A model generated the notes under the pieces. The model worked only from the letters and a program-made list of their open reading frames with translations. It made no database searches and was not told the origin of the DNA. The position numbers and the translations under genes are program-made. A DNA stretch of 64,000 nucleotides from Paenibacillus tundrae (GTDB taxonomy: Bacteria > Bacillota > Bacilli > Paenibacillales > Paenibacillaceae): assembly GCF_030812775.1 (NCBI RefSeq), contig NZ_JAUSTI010000006.1, positions 124,001 through 188,000 on the forward strand, given 5' to 3'. This document shows, piece after piece, positions 1-8,516 of the stretch. The number at the start of each line of letters is the position of its first letter. Position 1 is the stretch's first letter.

Positions 1-410
1 TTTTCATCGATAGGATAAATTAGTGGTTACTTCATTAACAAAAAAACGCATAACTTTATGCGACCACAGCTTCTATGCCGTAAGGAAGATAGCGGAATTA
101 TTGATTCCACAATATATCTCTTAGGCCGGCGAACGTCAATGGTGTCTAATGGCGGATTTCTTCGGTGTTCAAGGTTACGTTTTTCTCATAGTCTGATGAA
201 TAAATTACATGGGAACAGTCGTTTTCTTTTTAGCTCAACAACAGCTATAGACAGATTATTTTCACCTACACGGTTTCTAACCTCTAGCTTGTTATACTCT
301 TTATGTAAAGTAGGACTAATGTAGTATTTTTTAATTATTTCTTAATGATTAGTTAAACAGTTCCGATATAGGTACTAGATTAATAAATACCATTGAACCA
401 ATTCAGTCAT
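1..410. other. AT-rich leader region without a supported gene
   Basis: No reading frame here has a convincing start, ribosome site or family resemblance. A plus-strand frame from position 58 to 324 is open but has serine/leucine/arginine-rich composition typical of chance. On the minus strand one frame stays open except for a single stop across roughly 325 to 30 and ends beside a minus-oriented terminator. This could mean a decayed gene reading leftwards, but I cannot name it. Confidence 0.5.
40..62 (-). terminator. Rho-independent terminator, minus strand
   Basis: Inverted repeat CGCATA/TATGCG with a 4-nt loop, followed on the minus strand by a run of seven T (plus-strand A run at 40-46). 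It would stop transcripts arriving from the right, where no intact minus-strand gene is visible. Confidence 0.6.
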
Positions 411-587
411 ATGGTCAAAAACCAAGAAAGGAGAATTACTTTTCGACTAGGTAGGGATGTGATGAACATAGTGAAGGGACTTGAGGTGTTGCATGCATTG
501 TAAAGAACTTTGCTTAAGCCACGAGAATATGATCCTAATTTCTTGGACGATGAACAACCTATACTATACATGAAGAATGAGGGATAA
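411..587 (+). pseudogene. Small interrupted ORF just upstream of the rhamnogalacturonan lyase
   Basis: One frame runs from ATG 411 to TAA 585-587 and is broken only by an in-frame TAA at 501-503. The two halves (30 and 27 codons) both look protein-like: the first begins MVKNQERRITFRLGRD, the second ends DDEQPILYMKNEG. The second stop lies 3 nt before the ATG of the lyase, and the GAGGG ribosome site of that gene lies inside this frame. The simplest reading is the decayed 3' part of a gene once co-transcribed with the lyase. I do not recognise the family. A genuine 30-residue product or a sequencing error at 501 are alternatives. Confidence 0.4.
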
Positions 588-590
588 ATA

Positions 591-2231
591 ATGAATAAGA
601 TTAGGAAAACAAAGAAGTTAATGAAAGCTACATCCATTGTGTTAGCCGCGTTTATTTTTGTATTTGTATTGCTTGTTCCAGAAGAAACTGCATCAGCAGC
701 TCCAATTAATGTTATCGAAAATGGATCTAAAATTGTTGTGAATACTGGAGCGGGATTAGAGTATACCATTGACAAGAATAACGGCAACATGATATCAGCC
801 CTTTTAAATGGGACTGAGTTAACGGGATCTAAACCTTCTCACATCAACTCTGGACTATGGGGTACTACAGTTAGTTGGGTGAAATCACCATCAGGTGGAA
901 CTGTAATAATTACCGTAGATACAGATACGCTTACTCATTATTATGTTTCCCGTTCAGGTGAAAATATAATTTATATGGCTACGTACACTACTGCTCAGCC
1001 TGGCGTAGGAGAATTACGTTATATATTCCGTGGAAACAGTGATATTCTCACAGATATTCCCACTAACGCAGACCTTTGGGATAATACTGGAGCTATTGAA
1101 AGTAAAGATATTTACGGTTTCTCAAACGGCTATTCTGCTTCTAAGTTCTATGGTAATGAACAGGCTAAAGATTTAAATGTTCAAGGTGCAACGGGGAATA
1201 ATTTTGGGGTGTTTATGGCTTATGGTAACCGTGAAACTAGCTCTGGAGGCCCTTTTTTCAGGGATATCCAGTTTCAGAGAGCAGCAGACACTGAGGTCTA
1301 TAATTATATGAATTCTGGTCATGCGCAGACAGAGGATTTCAGGGTGGGACTACATGGACCGTATGCTCTAATATTTACAAATGGATCTACCCCAAGTATC
1401 CCGGATTTCAAATGGATGTCTTCTCTAGGATTAACGGGGTGGGTTAATTCTCGTGGAAACGTTGTTTTAAATAATATTTCGGGTATGGAATCCGGTTATA
1501 CATATACAGTTGGATTTGCAAATAGAGATGCACAATATTGGACTACAGCGTCCACATCAGGTACAACAGCTATGTATAATATGAAACCAGGCATTTATAC
1601 TATGAAAATTTATAAAGGTGAATTAGCTGTATATAGCGAGGACAACGTTACGGTAGCAGGAGAGAATAAAACTACGTTTCTCAATGAGAGAAGTATTGAT
1701 AATGATCCAAGCACAACACCATACGTCTGGCGTATTGGTACTTGGGATGGTTCGCCAACTGAATTCTTAAACGGACAGATGATAACCTCTCAACATCCTT
1801 CTGATCGTCGCAATGCAAACTGGGGGCCATTAGCCTACACCATAGGGAACCCGGTTGATCAGTTTCCAGCTATACAGTTTCGCGGAGCGAACGATCCAAC
1901 ATTAATTAATTTTACACTAAGTGCTGAAGAGGCTGCTTCCCCTCACATGCTTAAGATTGGAATTACAACAGCATATAATGGCGGTCGTCCGAAGGTGAGT
2001 ATAAATGATATTGCCCTCAAAAATCCATCTGCTTCCTTCCAACCTAATTCAAGGGATGTAACCATCGGCACTTATCGTGGAAACAATGTAACTTATTCTT
2101 ATTACATCCCAGCATCTCATTTCGTAGCTGGTACTAACACTATTGGAATAACTGCAATCAGTGGTTCACCGGATTTGAGTCCATGGTTGAGTGCTGGATT
2201 TGCGTATGATGTTGTAGAATTAGGTGATTAA
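591..2231 (+). CDS. Secreted rhamnogalacturonan endolyase, polysaccharide lyase family 4
   Basis: Predicted to cleave the rhamnose-galacturonate backbone of pectic rhamnogalacturonan I by beta-elimination outside the cell. The 546-residue protein has a basic N-terminus and hydrophobic core (residues about 13-30) with a signal-peptidase site near ASA-AP (35-38). The family's three-part build is visible: a beta-sandwich catalytic domain (about 40-280), a small FN3-like domain (about 285-360) and a C-terminal carbohydrate-binding jelly roll (about 365-546). Lys185 in ASKFYG and His244 in NSGHAQTE match the catalytic Lys/His pair known from the fungal enzyme. Start ATG 591 has GAGGG 7 nt upstream. 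No pectin-specific transporter or hydrolase is adjacent, and base composition is noticeably AT-richer than the neighbouring genes, so lateral acquisition is possible. The family call is firm; exact substrate preference is not. Confidence 0.88.
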   Translation: MNKIRKTKKLMKATSIVLAAFIFVFVLLVPEETASAAPINVIENGSKIVVNTGAGLEYTIDKNNGNMISALLNGTELTGSKPSHINSGLWGTTVSWVKSPSGGTVIITVDTDTLTHYYVSRSGENIIYMATYTTAQPGVGELRYIFRGNSDILTDIPTNADLWDNTGAIESKDIYGFSNGYSASKFYGNEQAKDLNVQGATGNNFGVFMAYGNRETSSGGPFFRDIQFQRAADTEVYNYMNSGHAQTEDFRVGLHGPYALIFTNGSTPSIPDFKWMSSLGLTGWVNSRGNVVLNNISGMESGYTYTVGFANRDAQYWTTASTSGTTAMYNMKPGIYTMKIYKGELAVYSEDNVTVAGENKTTFLNERSIDNDPSTTPYVWRIGTWDGSPTEFLNGQMITSQHPSDRRNANWGPLAYTIGNPVDQFPAIQFRGANDPTLINFTLSAEEAASPHMLKIGITTAYNGGRPKVSINDIALKNPSASFQPNSRDVTIGTYRGNNVTYSYYIPASHFVAGTNTIGITAISGSPDLSPWLSAGFAYDVVELGD

Positions 2232-2301
2232 GAAGAGATGGAAAATTCCTATTCAAATCAATAAATAGCAAAAGTGAAATTACACTTAAATTTGAATACA
2301 C

Positions 2302-2348
2302 AAGACACATTGTCCGTTCGTGAATCCCAAGAACAGACAATGTGTCTT
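2302..2348. terminator. Perfect 13-bp hairpin after the lyase gene
   Basis: AAGACACATTGTC (2302-2314) and GACAATGTGTCTT (2336-2348) are perfect inverted repeats with a further GTTC/GAAC pairing in the 21-nt loop. Only a weak T tract follows, so it is either a transcript-end stabiliser or a weak terminator. Confidence 0.45.
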
Positions 2349-2443
2349 TAGAATAAGTTTTATGACGCAATAGATAGAGACACATTTGAATAGAATAAAA
2401 GTTATTAAATTTTATATGAAAGTTAAGTTAGCACATAACAAAA

Positions 2444-2478
2444 GACCGCTTCTCACAGTAAAGAGAAAGCGGTTTTTT
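2444..2478 (+). terminator. Rho-independent terminator after the lyase gene
   Basis: GACCGCTTCTC pairs with GAGAAAGCGGT (one bulged A), followed by six T. It lies between the convergent lyase gene and the minus-strand gene ending at 2509. Confidence 0.7.
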
Positions 2479-2508
2479 GCAATTGTGGCTCTTGAATCAC
2501 CCTTATAT

Positions 2509-3774
2509 TTATGACAACCCGTCATATTTGGATAATGACTCGTCCTTGAAGATATATATAATATCATCCGTATAGGTGGAGTAACCCTTCATCTCTTCAG
2601 GAGATGAGGTAAATGTATATTCGTGAATGCTCTCCAAGGTAGTAGGATCAAGGATGTATCCTGTGTTAGCAAAATCAATCTTATATTTTCCATCCTGCGT
2701 TTGGTCAACGACAGTGAGCACATCTTGCTTATCTTTAAACATACGCTCTGTTACCTTACCTTTCATCGTATACAGCTCAAGCTTCTGTCCTGTAAACACG
2801 GTATATCCGTTACCTGCCGTTTGCACGAAAGCATTGCCGGCAATGGATCGACCCCAAGCGAGTTTACCATCTGAACCAAAGCCCATGAGTTTATTGCCTG
2901 TATTGTCGAAATTAGCGCGCATAATGACTGAGCCGTCCTCCAGAATTGCCAGCGATTCGCCGCCACCGTCTCCGAGTGTGTTAGCGTTCGCAGGGAATTG
3001 ATAGAAGGAAAGACGATTCAATGTGAGATCATAAATTTCCACTTTCGGATTGGCTGCTTGCTGCCAGTAGTTACCTACCTTGGTCTGCTTGCTAGCATCT
3101 ACAACGATGCGGTCATGACCTGCTTTTAGCACAGCACCATTGATGGTTTTCGCTGAGATTAGCTTGCCCTTGGCGTCATAAAGTGAAATGGATGAACGAA
3201 CAGAACCATTTGAGAGAGGACCTGTGCTGGAAGCAATCATGATCGTGCCATTATTCATTAGATATAAGTCAGATGGCGCGTTTACCGTTTTGACCCAATT
3301 TGTTTTTCCAGACGTATTGTAAGAATATACTTTTTTCGTTCCATCGGAATATTCCATGTATACATAGGCTGTTCCGTTATCGGCGTACAACGAATTGGAG
3401 TATGTAGTATAAGGGCCACTTTTCTCATGGAAAATAACGTTCCACTTCAGTTTACCTGTTGTAGCATCCAGTGCCTGAAGTGAGTCCAGATTCCAATCCA
3501 GCGTCGTTTTGCTATTAATTTTGGTTACAGGCTGATAAGAGTGCACATACACGAGATTTTTGGAAGGCACCGCGTGTATATCCTTAATTCTAACATCTTC
3601 CTGAGCGTTCACTTCAGATAGCATGAGCGATGAGGACGTCCATGAAGGCTTGGTTAACGCTTCCGTTGAAGTTGTTGTTGCTGCATAGCTTGGTGTATTC
3701 ATACTGAAGAGGAGCATGCCGCTAAGGATGAGGGCAGCCCATGTTTTGGTATTTCGTTCGCTAAGTGTATGCAA
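2509..3774 (-). CDS. Secreted PQQ-like beta-propeller protein of unknown role
   Basis: About 421 residues. I place the start at TTG 3774 because AAAGGTGG lies 7 nt upstream; an ATG 54 nt earlier has no ribosome site. The N-terminus then forms a normal signal peptide ending in PSYA-A. The mature part carries repeated beta-propeller blades of the PQQ/quinoprotein type, recognisable by units such as LDATTGKLKW, YNTSGKTNW, LYDAKGKLI and FGSDGKLAWGRS. No catalytic motif or dehydrogenase signature is present, so a binding or scaffold role outside the membrane is more likely than an enzyme. It is monocistronic, convergent with the lyase gene. Confidence 0.75.
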   Translation of the reverse strand: MHTLSERNTKTWAALILSGMLLFSMNTPSYAATTTSTEALTKPSWTSSSLMLSEVNAQEDVRIKDIHAVPSKNLVYVHSYQPVTKINSKTTLDWNLDSLQALDATTGKLKWNVIFHEKSGPYTTYSNSLYADNGTAYVYMEYSDGTKKVYSYNTSGKTNWVKTVNAPSDLYLMNNGTIMIASSTGPLSNGSVRSSISLYDAKGKLISAKTINGAVLKAGHDRIVVDASKQTKVGNYWQQAANPKVEIYDLTLNRLSFYQFPANANTLGDGGGESLAILEDGSVIMRANFDNTGNKLMGFGSDGKLAWGRSIAGNAFVQTAGNGYTVFTGQKLELYTMKGKVTERMFKDKQDVLTVVDQTQDGKYKIDFANTGYILDPTTLESIHEYTFTSSPEEMKGYSTYTDDIIYIFKDESLSKYDGLS

Positions 3775-4009
3775 GTTATAAACCACCTTTCTTCGGTTCG
3801 AATAGAACCGATTGTTGAATTCTACCATTTATAGCAAGTTGAATTCAACCTAATGGGCTGTAACCTTTTATCGATATAAATAGGTAATTGTAGTTGTTTG
3901 CAGAATTTTGACGGTTACAAGGAATTCATCTTCTTTCGGCCGAGGTGGAAGTTTGATATATTTAGTCCGGTGGCGAAGACGAATCATAGATTTGGCATCA
4001 TTTTATAAG

Positions 4010-4186
4010 TGTGTGTTCAAAAAGGTCGGTTTTCAGTACCGAGAAGATGGAATGAAGATAGAAATGGAGTAGCGGAGCGTAGGGAAAACTACGTGAGCAA
4101 CGGACATTTCGGCTGAATTCCATCTTCGACGCTGAGATGCCGTTAGGTATCCTTCGTAATCAAAAGCGGACTTTTTGAACAACCTC
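4010..4186 (+). mobile_element. MITE-like element, copy 1 (177 bp)
   Basis: Non-coding element bounded by inverted ends sharing TGTTCAAAAAG (4014-4024) and CTTTTTGAACA (4171-4181). The 6-mer TATAAG occurs directly on both sides (4004-4009 and 4187-4192), as expected for a target-site duplication. The interior is near-identical to the copy at 9827-10040 read in reverse. It contains a GATGCCG...GGTATC dyad near its right end. The element sits immediately upstream of the nuclease gene at 4215 and may carry part of its promoter region. No transposase is encoded. Confidence 0.75.
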
Positions 4187-4214
4187 TATAAGGGAATGGA
4201 CAAGGAGAACAGAC

Positions 4215-4820
4215 ATGAATTGGAACGAAAATTGGACCATCTGGGTCATCGGCTGTATTGCTGCATTACTCATATTCGTATGGATTATTCGCCGTATTAT
4301 TGGGCGAGGGCAGCGCATACGTAGAGAGGCTAATCCCCGCAAAATTACAATTCGAGACATTGATAAAATGCAGGATGGATCGGAATTCGAGCTGTATCTA
4401 TTTCATTTATTTCAACAGATGGGATATGATGAGGTGCACAAGACGACAAGCAGCCGAGATTTTGGAGCAGACCTCGTATTTACGGACAGATTGGGTCGAA
4501 GAAATGTCATTCAAGCGAAGCGATATGGGGCTAACCATCCTGTAGGGCTAAGTGCTGTACAGGAGATATTTACATCCATGCGTTATTATGAAGCAGATCG
4601 TTCTATCGTATTGACATCGGCTAGATACACGGAGGCGTGCCGAACACTCGCTGCTGTGAATGGAGTAAAGTTACTGGATCGAGAGGATCTAATGGACTTA
4701 ATTACCTTGTTCAAATCGAGAAGAATCGAAGAGGCGATGGAATTAATTGAGGAAGAGGATCACGAACCAATTGAAACGTGGCAATCCCGGCAAAAGAAAG
4801 CGACCAAAGCAGCCAAATAA
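4215..4820 (+). CDS. Membrane-anchored Mrr-like restriction endonuclease domain protein
   Basis: 201 residues. A single hydrophobic segment (about 9-25) is followed by a basic stretch RRIIGRGQRIRR, predicting an N-in/out anchor with the C-terminal domain in the cytoplasm. Residues about 50-165 form an Mrr-type endonuclease fold: helix FELYLFHLFQQMGYDEV, then the catalytic core RDFGADLVF (Asp at ~83) and NVIQAKRYG (the Q-x-K motif at ~95-97). It resembles YraN/Mrr relatives found as solitary genes. AAGGAG precedes ATG 4215. No methyltransferase is nearby, so a classical modification-dependent restriction role is not supported; defence or DNA turnover at the membrane are possibilities. Confidence 0.82.
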   Translation: MNWNENWTIWVIGCIAALLIFVWIIRRIIGRGQRIRREANPRKITIRDIDKMQDGSEFELYLFHLFQQMGYDEVHKTTSSRDFGADLVFTDRLGRRNVIQAKRYGANHPVGLSAVQEIFTSMRYYEADRSIVLTSARYTEACRTLAAVNGVKLLDREDLMDLITLFKSRRIEEAMELIEEEDHEPIETWQSRQKKATKAAK

Positions 4821-4959
4821 AAATTGGCTTCCTGTCTACAGAATAATACTTTGTTGAATGTGTCGGTAAGAATCCGCCTCTCAGGCATTCATGCCTTCAC
4901 ATTCTCCTGATACACATGATATATTGGGGATATCCCAATTCAAGGAGTGTGTTGTCATC

Positions 4960-5181
4960 ATGGCACGAACCCAAACACAAAAGGCATTACGTAAAGCAGA
5001 GCTTGCAGGACAATGGTGTTCAGAACAAAGCAGAAGAAACAACAAAGATTATGGTGCAATCTCGCAGCATGTTCGCATCATGCCCACGAAACAAGAAAAA
5101 TTACAAAAGGTCAAACACAAGAAGCGGATCCAGGATGGTGGTGCTTCTTTTTATTTTGCTTTGGCCCGGTTGAGTTGTTGA
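4960..5181 (+). CDS. Small basic protein of unknown function
   Basis: About 73 residues, starting at ATG 4960 with AAGGAG 12 nt upstream. The sequence is very basic at the start (MARTQTQKALRKAELAGQW) and again around residues 45-57, suggesting nucleic-acid contact, but no known domain is evident. The last third of the frame overlaps a terminator-like hairpin (5119-5156), so the C-terminus is suspect: a natural frameshift or an ancestral earlier stop would explain it. I do not assign a function. Confidence 0.6.
   Translation: MARTQTQKALRKAELAGQWCSEQSRRNNKDYGAISQHVRIMPTKQEKLQKVKHKKRIQDGGASFYFALARLSC
5119..5156 (+). terminator. Terminator-like hairpin inside the end of the small basic ORF
   Basis: AAGAAGC (5119-5125) pairs with GCTTCTT (5143-5149), followed by a T-rich tract to 5157. 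It lies about 25-60 nt before the ORF's stop codon, an unusual position. Confidence 0.45.
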
Positions 5182-5191
5182 AAAGTGATAC

Positions 5192-5220
5192 AAAAAAAGG
5201 AGAGCCGTAAGACTCCCCTT
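5192..5220 (-). terminator. Rho-independent terminator of fabV
   Basis: On the minus strand GGGGAG...CTCTCC (one G-U pair) is followed by seven T. It lies about 28 nt downstream of the fabV stop codon. Confidence 0.65.
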
Positions 5221-5247
5221 AAGAGTTAACATATCATAAAGTAAGAG

Positions 5248-6438
5248 CTAGCGTAGGTGTGGAACCTCTACCTTGGGATCAACATCTGCTTCGTAATCTA
5301 CGCCGTCGGTTTCGAAACCAAACAGTTGGAAGAACTCTTTACGGTACCCTTCGAGATCAGACAAATCATAGATATTATCTGTAGTCAGCTCGTTCCAAAT
5401 CTTCGCAACTTCTTCTTGCACATCGTCTCTCATTTCCCAATCGTCAATACGAATGCGACCTTGTTCATCGGTTGGCACATCGCCACCTGCATACAGACGA
5501 TCCGCGAAGAGACGCTGTAATTGCTCGATGCAGCCCTCATGCAATCCTTTTTCTTTCATGACCTTGTACAATGCAGAGATATACAACGGTACCACCGGAA
5601 TAGCTGAGCTGGATTGAGTAACGAGTGCTTTGGCAACGGTAACGTAAGCACGACCACCCGTAGTTCTCAAACGATCATTCAGCTTGTGCGCTGTCGCTTC
5701 CAAATGATCCTTCGCCTGGCCGATTGAACCTTCACGGTAGATGGCTTGTGTAAGCTCTGGTCCGATGTAAGAGAACGCGATCGTTGTAGCATCATCAGCA
5801 AGCACGCCACCTTGTTGCAATGCATCCATCCACAGTTCCCAGTCTTCTCCGCCCATTACGGTTACGGTTTGGCGAATCTCTTCTTCGCTAGCAGGCTCCA
5901 AGGTAACTGAACTAACTTCACCTGTATGGAAGTTGACCGTTTTGTTGGTGTACGATTGTCCTATCGGTTTCAGAACGGAGTTGAACACTTCACCTGTATT
6001 TGGATCAACACGGCGTGCGGAAGCTACGCTGTATACTACGAGATCGACTTGACCAAATTCGCTACGGATCAATTCAACAGCTTTCTCTCTCGTTTCGTTT
6101 GCAAATGCGTCACCTGTAATGCTGTACGATTGAAGACCGGCTTGTTCGGCTGCTTTCTCAAAAGCGGCAGAATTGTACCAACCTGCGGAGGCCGTACGTT
6201 TGTCTGTGGACGTGCTAGGGCGATAAATCCCGATTGTATTGGCACCTGCTCCGAAGGCAGAGACCACACGTGAAGCTAGTCCATAACCGGTTGAAGCACC
6301 AATGACAAGCACATTGCGCGGGCCTTTAATTTCAGGCTGGGATTTTACATATTCAATCTGTTCCTGTACCTGTGCAGCACAGCCTACAGGATGGGAGGTT
6401 GTACAGATAAAACCACGTGTTCTTGGTTTAATAATCAT
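5248..6438 (-). CDS. fabV: FabV-type enoyl-ACP (trans-2-enoyl-CoA) reductase
   Basis: Reduces the trans-2 double bond of enoyl-ACP/CoA with NADH in the last step of the fatty-acid elongation cycle. FabV enzymes are the large, single-chain, often triclosan-tolerant alternative to FabI. The 396-residue length fits the family (about 400). The Rossmann motif GASTGYGLAS is at 47-56, and the diagnostic Y-x8-K active site is at Tyr234/Lys243 in YREGSIGQAK. The start is ATG 6438 (MIIKPRTRG, the usual FabV N-terminus) with AAAGGA upstream; in-frame codons to 6594 lack a ribosome site. It is transcribed divergently from an HTH/TPR regulator and ends at its own terminator. Confidence 0.95.
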   Translation of the reverse strand: MIIKPRTRGFICTTSHPVGCAAQVQEQIEYVKSQPEIKGPRNVLVIGASTGYGLASRVVSAFGAGANTIGIYRPSTSTDKRTASAGWYNSAAFEKAAEQAGLQSYSITGDAFANETREKAVELIRSEFGQVDLVVYSVASARRVDPNTGEVFNSVLKPIGQSYTNKTVNFHTGEVSSVTLEPASEEEIRQTVTVMGGEDWELWMDALQQGGVLADDATTIAFSYIGPELTQAIYREGSIGQAKDHLEATAHKLNDRLRTTGGRAYVTVAKALVTQSSSAIPVVPLYISALYKVMKEKGLHEGCIEQLQRLFADRLYAGGDVPTDEQGRIRIDDWEMRDDVQEEVAKIWNELTTDNIYDLSDLEGYRKEFFQLFGFETDGVDYEADVDPKVEVPHLR

Positions 6439-6639
6439 ATATTGGCATCCTTTCATGTTCAGCTCAAATGTTACATACCTCCCTATTGTAAAACAATTGG
6501 CTCCGAAACGGAAACCGTTTGATTCATTTTTAGGAATAGTGTGGCATTCGGTGTTTGAGTTTGCGATGATAGTACATAACATGAAGATGATCATATATCC
6601 ATTTCATTTGTCAGAATAATAGGAAGGATACATAAAATT

Positions 6640-7920
6640 ATGCTCAAGGAACGAATTGAATTTCTAAGTAAAAAGAAACAAGTCTCGCGCAAAGATCTTG
6701 TGGATGGCCTGGTTACCCAGGCACACTTTGCTAATATTTTGGCAGAACGCTATGCACTTCCCGAAGACTTGGCAGAGGCCATCGCAGAGCGGTTAGGGGT
6801 GCAGCCATCGTACCTATTACTTGCTGCTGCGCAGGATGAAGAGACACTTTCGCGTGCCGAAGCGATCTTTGACCAGTTGTCGGTTGCTGCCTCGGCGATC
6901 CCAGAGGAGCAGGTACATGCATTGGATGACCGGGATGATACACTTACGGTGGAGTTAACCACTGCCTTAATGAAGGCAGTCTATTATCAGCAATTAAATG
7001 ATGCATCCGCACATGAATATATACATAGCTCATACCTGAACTTTTATCTGGAGAAATACGGTCGTCCGGATGATTCGGATCTCCCACGTCCGTTATACAA
7101 GGCCTTGTTATACTACAAAATACAATATTATCGTTCTAAACATGCTTTTGTGGATGTTCTCACACATGCGACCCGACTTAGTTCGTTGCTTCCTCAAGGA
7201 AGCGAATTTTGGTTATCAGTGCAGAATATTAAGATGGAAGCGTACATTCAGGTTAGGCAGTATGAAGAGGCGAAGCAAGTGTTTGAGCAGACGATGCGTC
7301 ATGTCGTAGATCAGCGACTATTTCATCGTTTATCTGGACTATATGTAGCTTATAGTGGATATTGCTTCACTATGGGTCTTGTGCAAGAGGCGCTTTCAGC
7401 GCTGACGATGGCGGAGGCGAACTTGGTGTACACCAGCAATCAGGGGGAGCTGATGACCGCTATTGCGAACAACCGGATCGTCATGCTGACGATGATGGGT
7501 GAGCTGGATCAGGCCATGGGCGAGATTGAAAGATTCGAATCACTGTTGCAACAGGAGCCAGAAGAGACACAGTACGGCATGAAGCCGCTTATTCTCATTT
7601 ATCGCTGTGAAATCGCCTTAGCTCGTAAAGATTGGGGTATGCTTGCTCTAAGTGTGGATCAACTGCTGCACTGTGCGACGACGCAGGATCAACAGATGAG
7701 CGGAATCTTCTATCAAAGTCAACTTGCACTAGCACATGGGGATCAAGGCGTATTTATGGAACGAGCTTTGGCATGTCTACCTTATTTTGAATCGGCACAG
7801 CATGCACTAAGGCTAGAGCATTTATATGAAGGGTTAGCGGTTGTGTCGGAGGATCAGCGCAAGTATAAGGAAGCAGCAGTGTATTATCGTAAGCTTGTTT
7901 ATCTGCTACGCAATAAATAA
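6640..7920 (+). CDS. HTH regulator with TPR repeats (RRNPP-like architecture)
   Basis: 426 residues. Residues about 1-60 form a Cro/C1-type helix-turn-helix (KERIEFLSKKKQVSRKDL...FANILAERYALPEDLAEAIAERL). The remainder is all-helical with tetratricopeptide-like repeats (about 125-420), for example AKQVFEQTMRHV and ALSALTMAEANLVYT. This build is shared by peptide-responsive regulators such as PlcR, NprR and Rgg. However, I see no small secreted propeptide gene next to it, so peptide sensing is only a possibility. It is divergent from fabV with about 200 bp between the starts and could control it. Confidence 0.72.
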   Translation: MLKERIEFLSKKKQVSRKDLVDGLVTQAHFANILAERYALPEDLAEAIAERLGVQPSYLLLAAAQDEETLSRAEAIFDQLSVAASAIPEEQVHALDDRDDTLTVELTTALMKAVYYQQLNDASAHEYIHSSYLNFYLEKYGRPDDSDLPRPLYKALLYYKIQYYRSKHAFVDVLTHATRLSSLLPQGSEFWLSVQNIKMEAYIQVRQYEEAKQVFEQTMRHVVDQRLFHRLSGLYVAYSGYCFTMGLVQEALSALTMAEANLVYTSNQGELMTAIANNRIVMLTMMGELDQAMGEIERFESLLQQEPEETQYGMKPLILIYRCEIALARKDWGMLALSVDQLLHCATTQDQQMSGIFYQSQLALAHGDQGVFMERALACLPYFESAQHALRLEHLYEGLAVVSEDQRKYKEAAVYYRKLVYLLRNK

Positions 7921-7962
7921 GATTTCTTGTCGAGTTATCTTTCTGATCGATCAACAGAAAAT

Positions 7963-8005
7963 AAGCATAGGATAGCTTGGTTAATCTTTCGGCTGTCCTA
8001 TGCTT
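7963..8005. terminator. Hairpin downstream of the HTH/TPR gene
   Basis: AAGCATAGGA-T-AGC pairs with GCT-G-TCCTATGCTT, a strong stem of about 13 bp. No T tract follows on either strand, so it is a terminator or 3'-end stabiliser of uncertain strength. Confidence 0.45.
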
Positions 8006-8052
8006 GGTGTACTATAGATGAATTTGCTTAAGTATAGCTATCTTGATGTGTT

Positions 8053-8286
8053 CTATTGATCATTTTTGGTGAGGTTCCCATCCTCTAGTAGTCTTTGTAT
8101 TTGAGTTGTTAATTCTTCGTTGTGGATGTAATAGTGCCCACCCTGTGAATTGGGTGTGAACCCCAGCTTAATCTGGTTGTTTTCTAGCAGAGACACCGCG
8201 TACAGAAAGCCACTTCTGTCTTCTTGAGTAAATATAATTTCTTCATATTGCTCCCCCTCGTTTGCAAACTTTGATAATTTTAACAT
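8053..8286 (-). CDS. Small hypothetical protein
   Basis: About 77 residues from ATG 8286 (MLKLSKFANEGEQ), preceded closely by AAAGAG; an ATG at 8307 in the same frame is an alternative. The sequence has alternating beta-type strands (YEEIIFTQEDRSGFLYAVSLL, then a glycine/histidine turn) and an acidic C-terminal helix. No signal peptide or membrane segment is visible and I do not recognise the family. It is convergent with the HTH/TPR gene. Composition looks protein-like, but without homologues this remains tentative. Confidence 0.5.
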   Translation of the reverse strand: MLKLSKFANEGEQYEEIIFTQEDRSGFLYAVSLLENNQIKLGFTPNSQGGHYYIHNEELTTQIQRLLEDGNLTKNDQ

Positions 8287-8516
8287 CTCTTTAGGACACG
8301 TACGCAAAAAAATATGCAGAAAGATAAATTGAAGTTAGGATTATCATCTCTTTTATTGTGAGAATCAAGAAATAGGTATCATAATGAGCGAGAAAGCGAA
8401 GGGTAAATCTCTTCATTCGTCGTTTCTTTTGTATGTACTCCGAAGTGTATTCAAGAGCATGTCGTTATGTTTATACTTAATATATAACAAATAACACAAA
8501 TAAAGAGGTGCTCACC

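Noticed and set aside
58-324. Open 88-codon frame on the plus strand at the window start
   Set aside because: Serine/leucine/arginine-rich composition, no ribosome site and no family resemblance; likely chance.
2158-2385. Minus-strand frame over the end of the lyase and the hairpin
   Set aside because: It is the shadow of the lyase codons and of an inverted repeat; no start signal.
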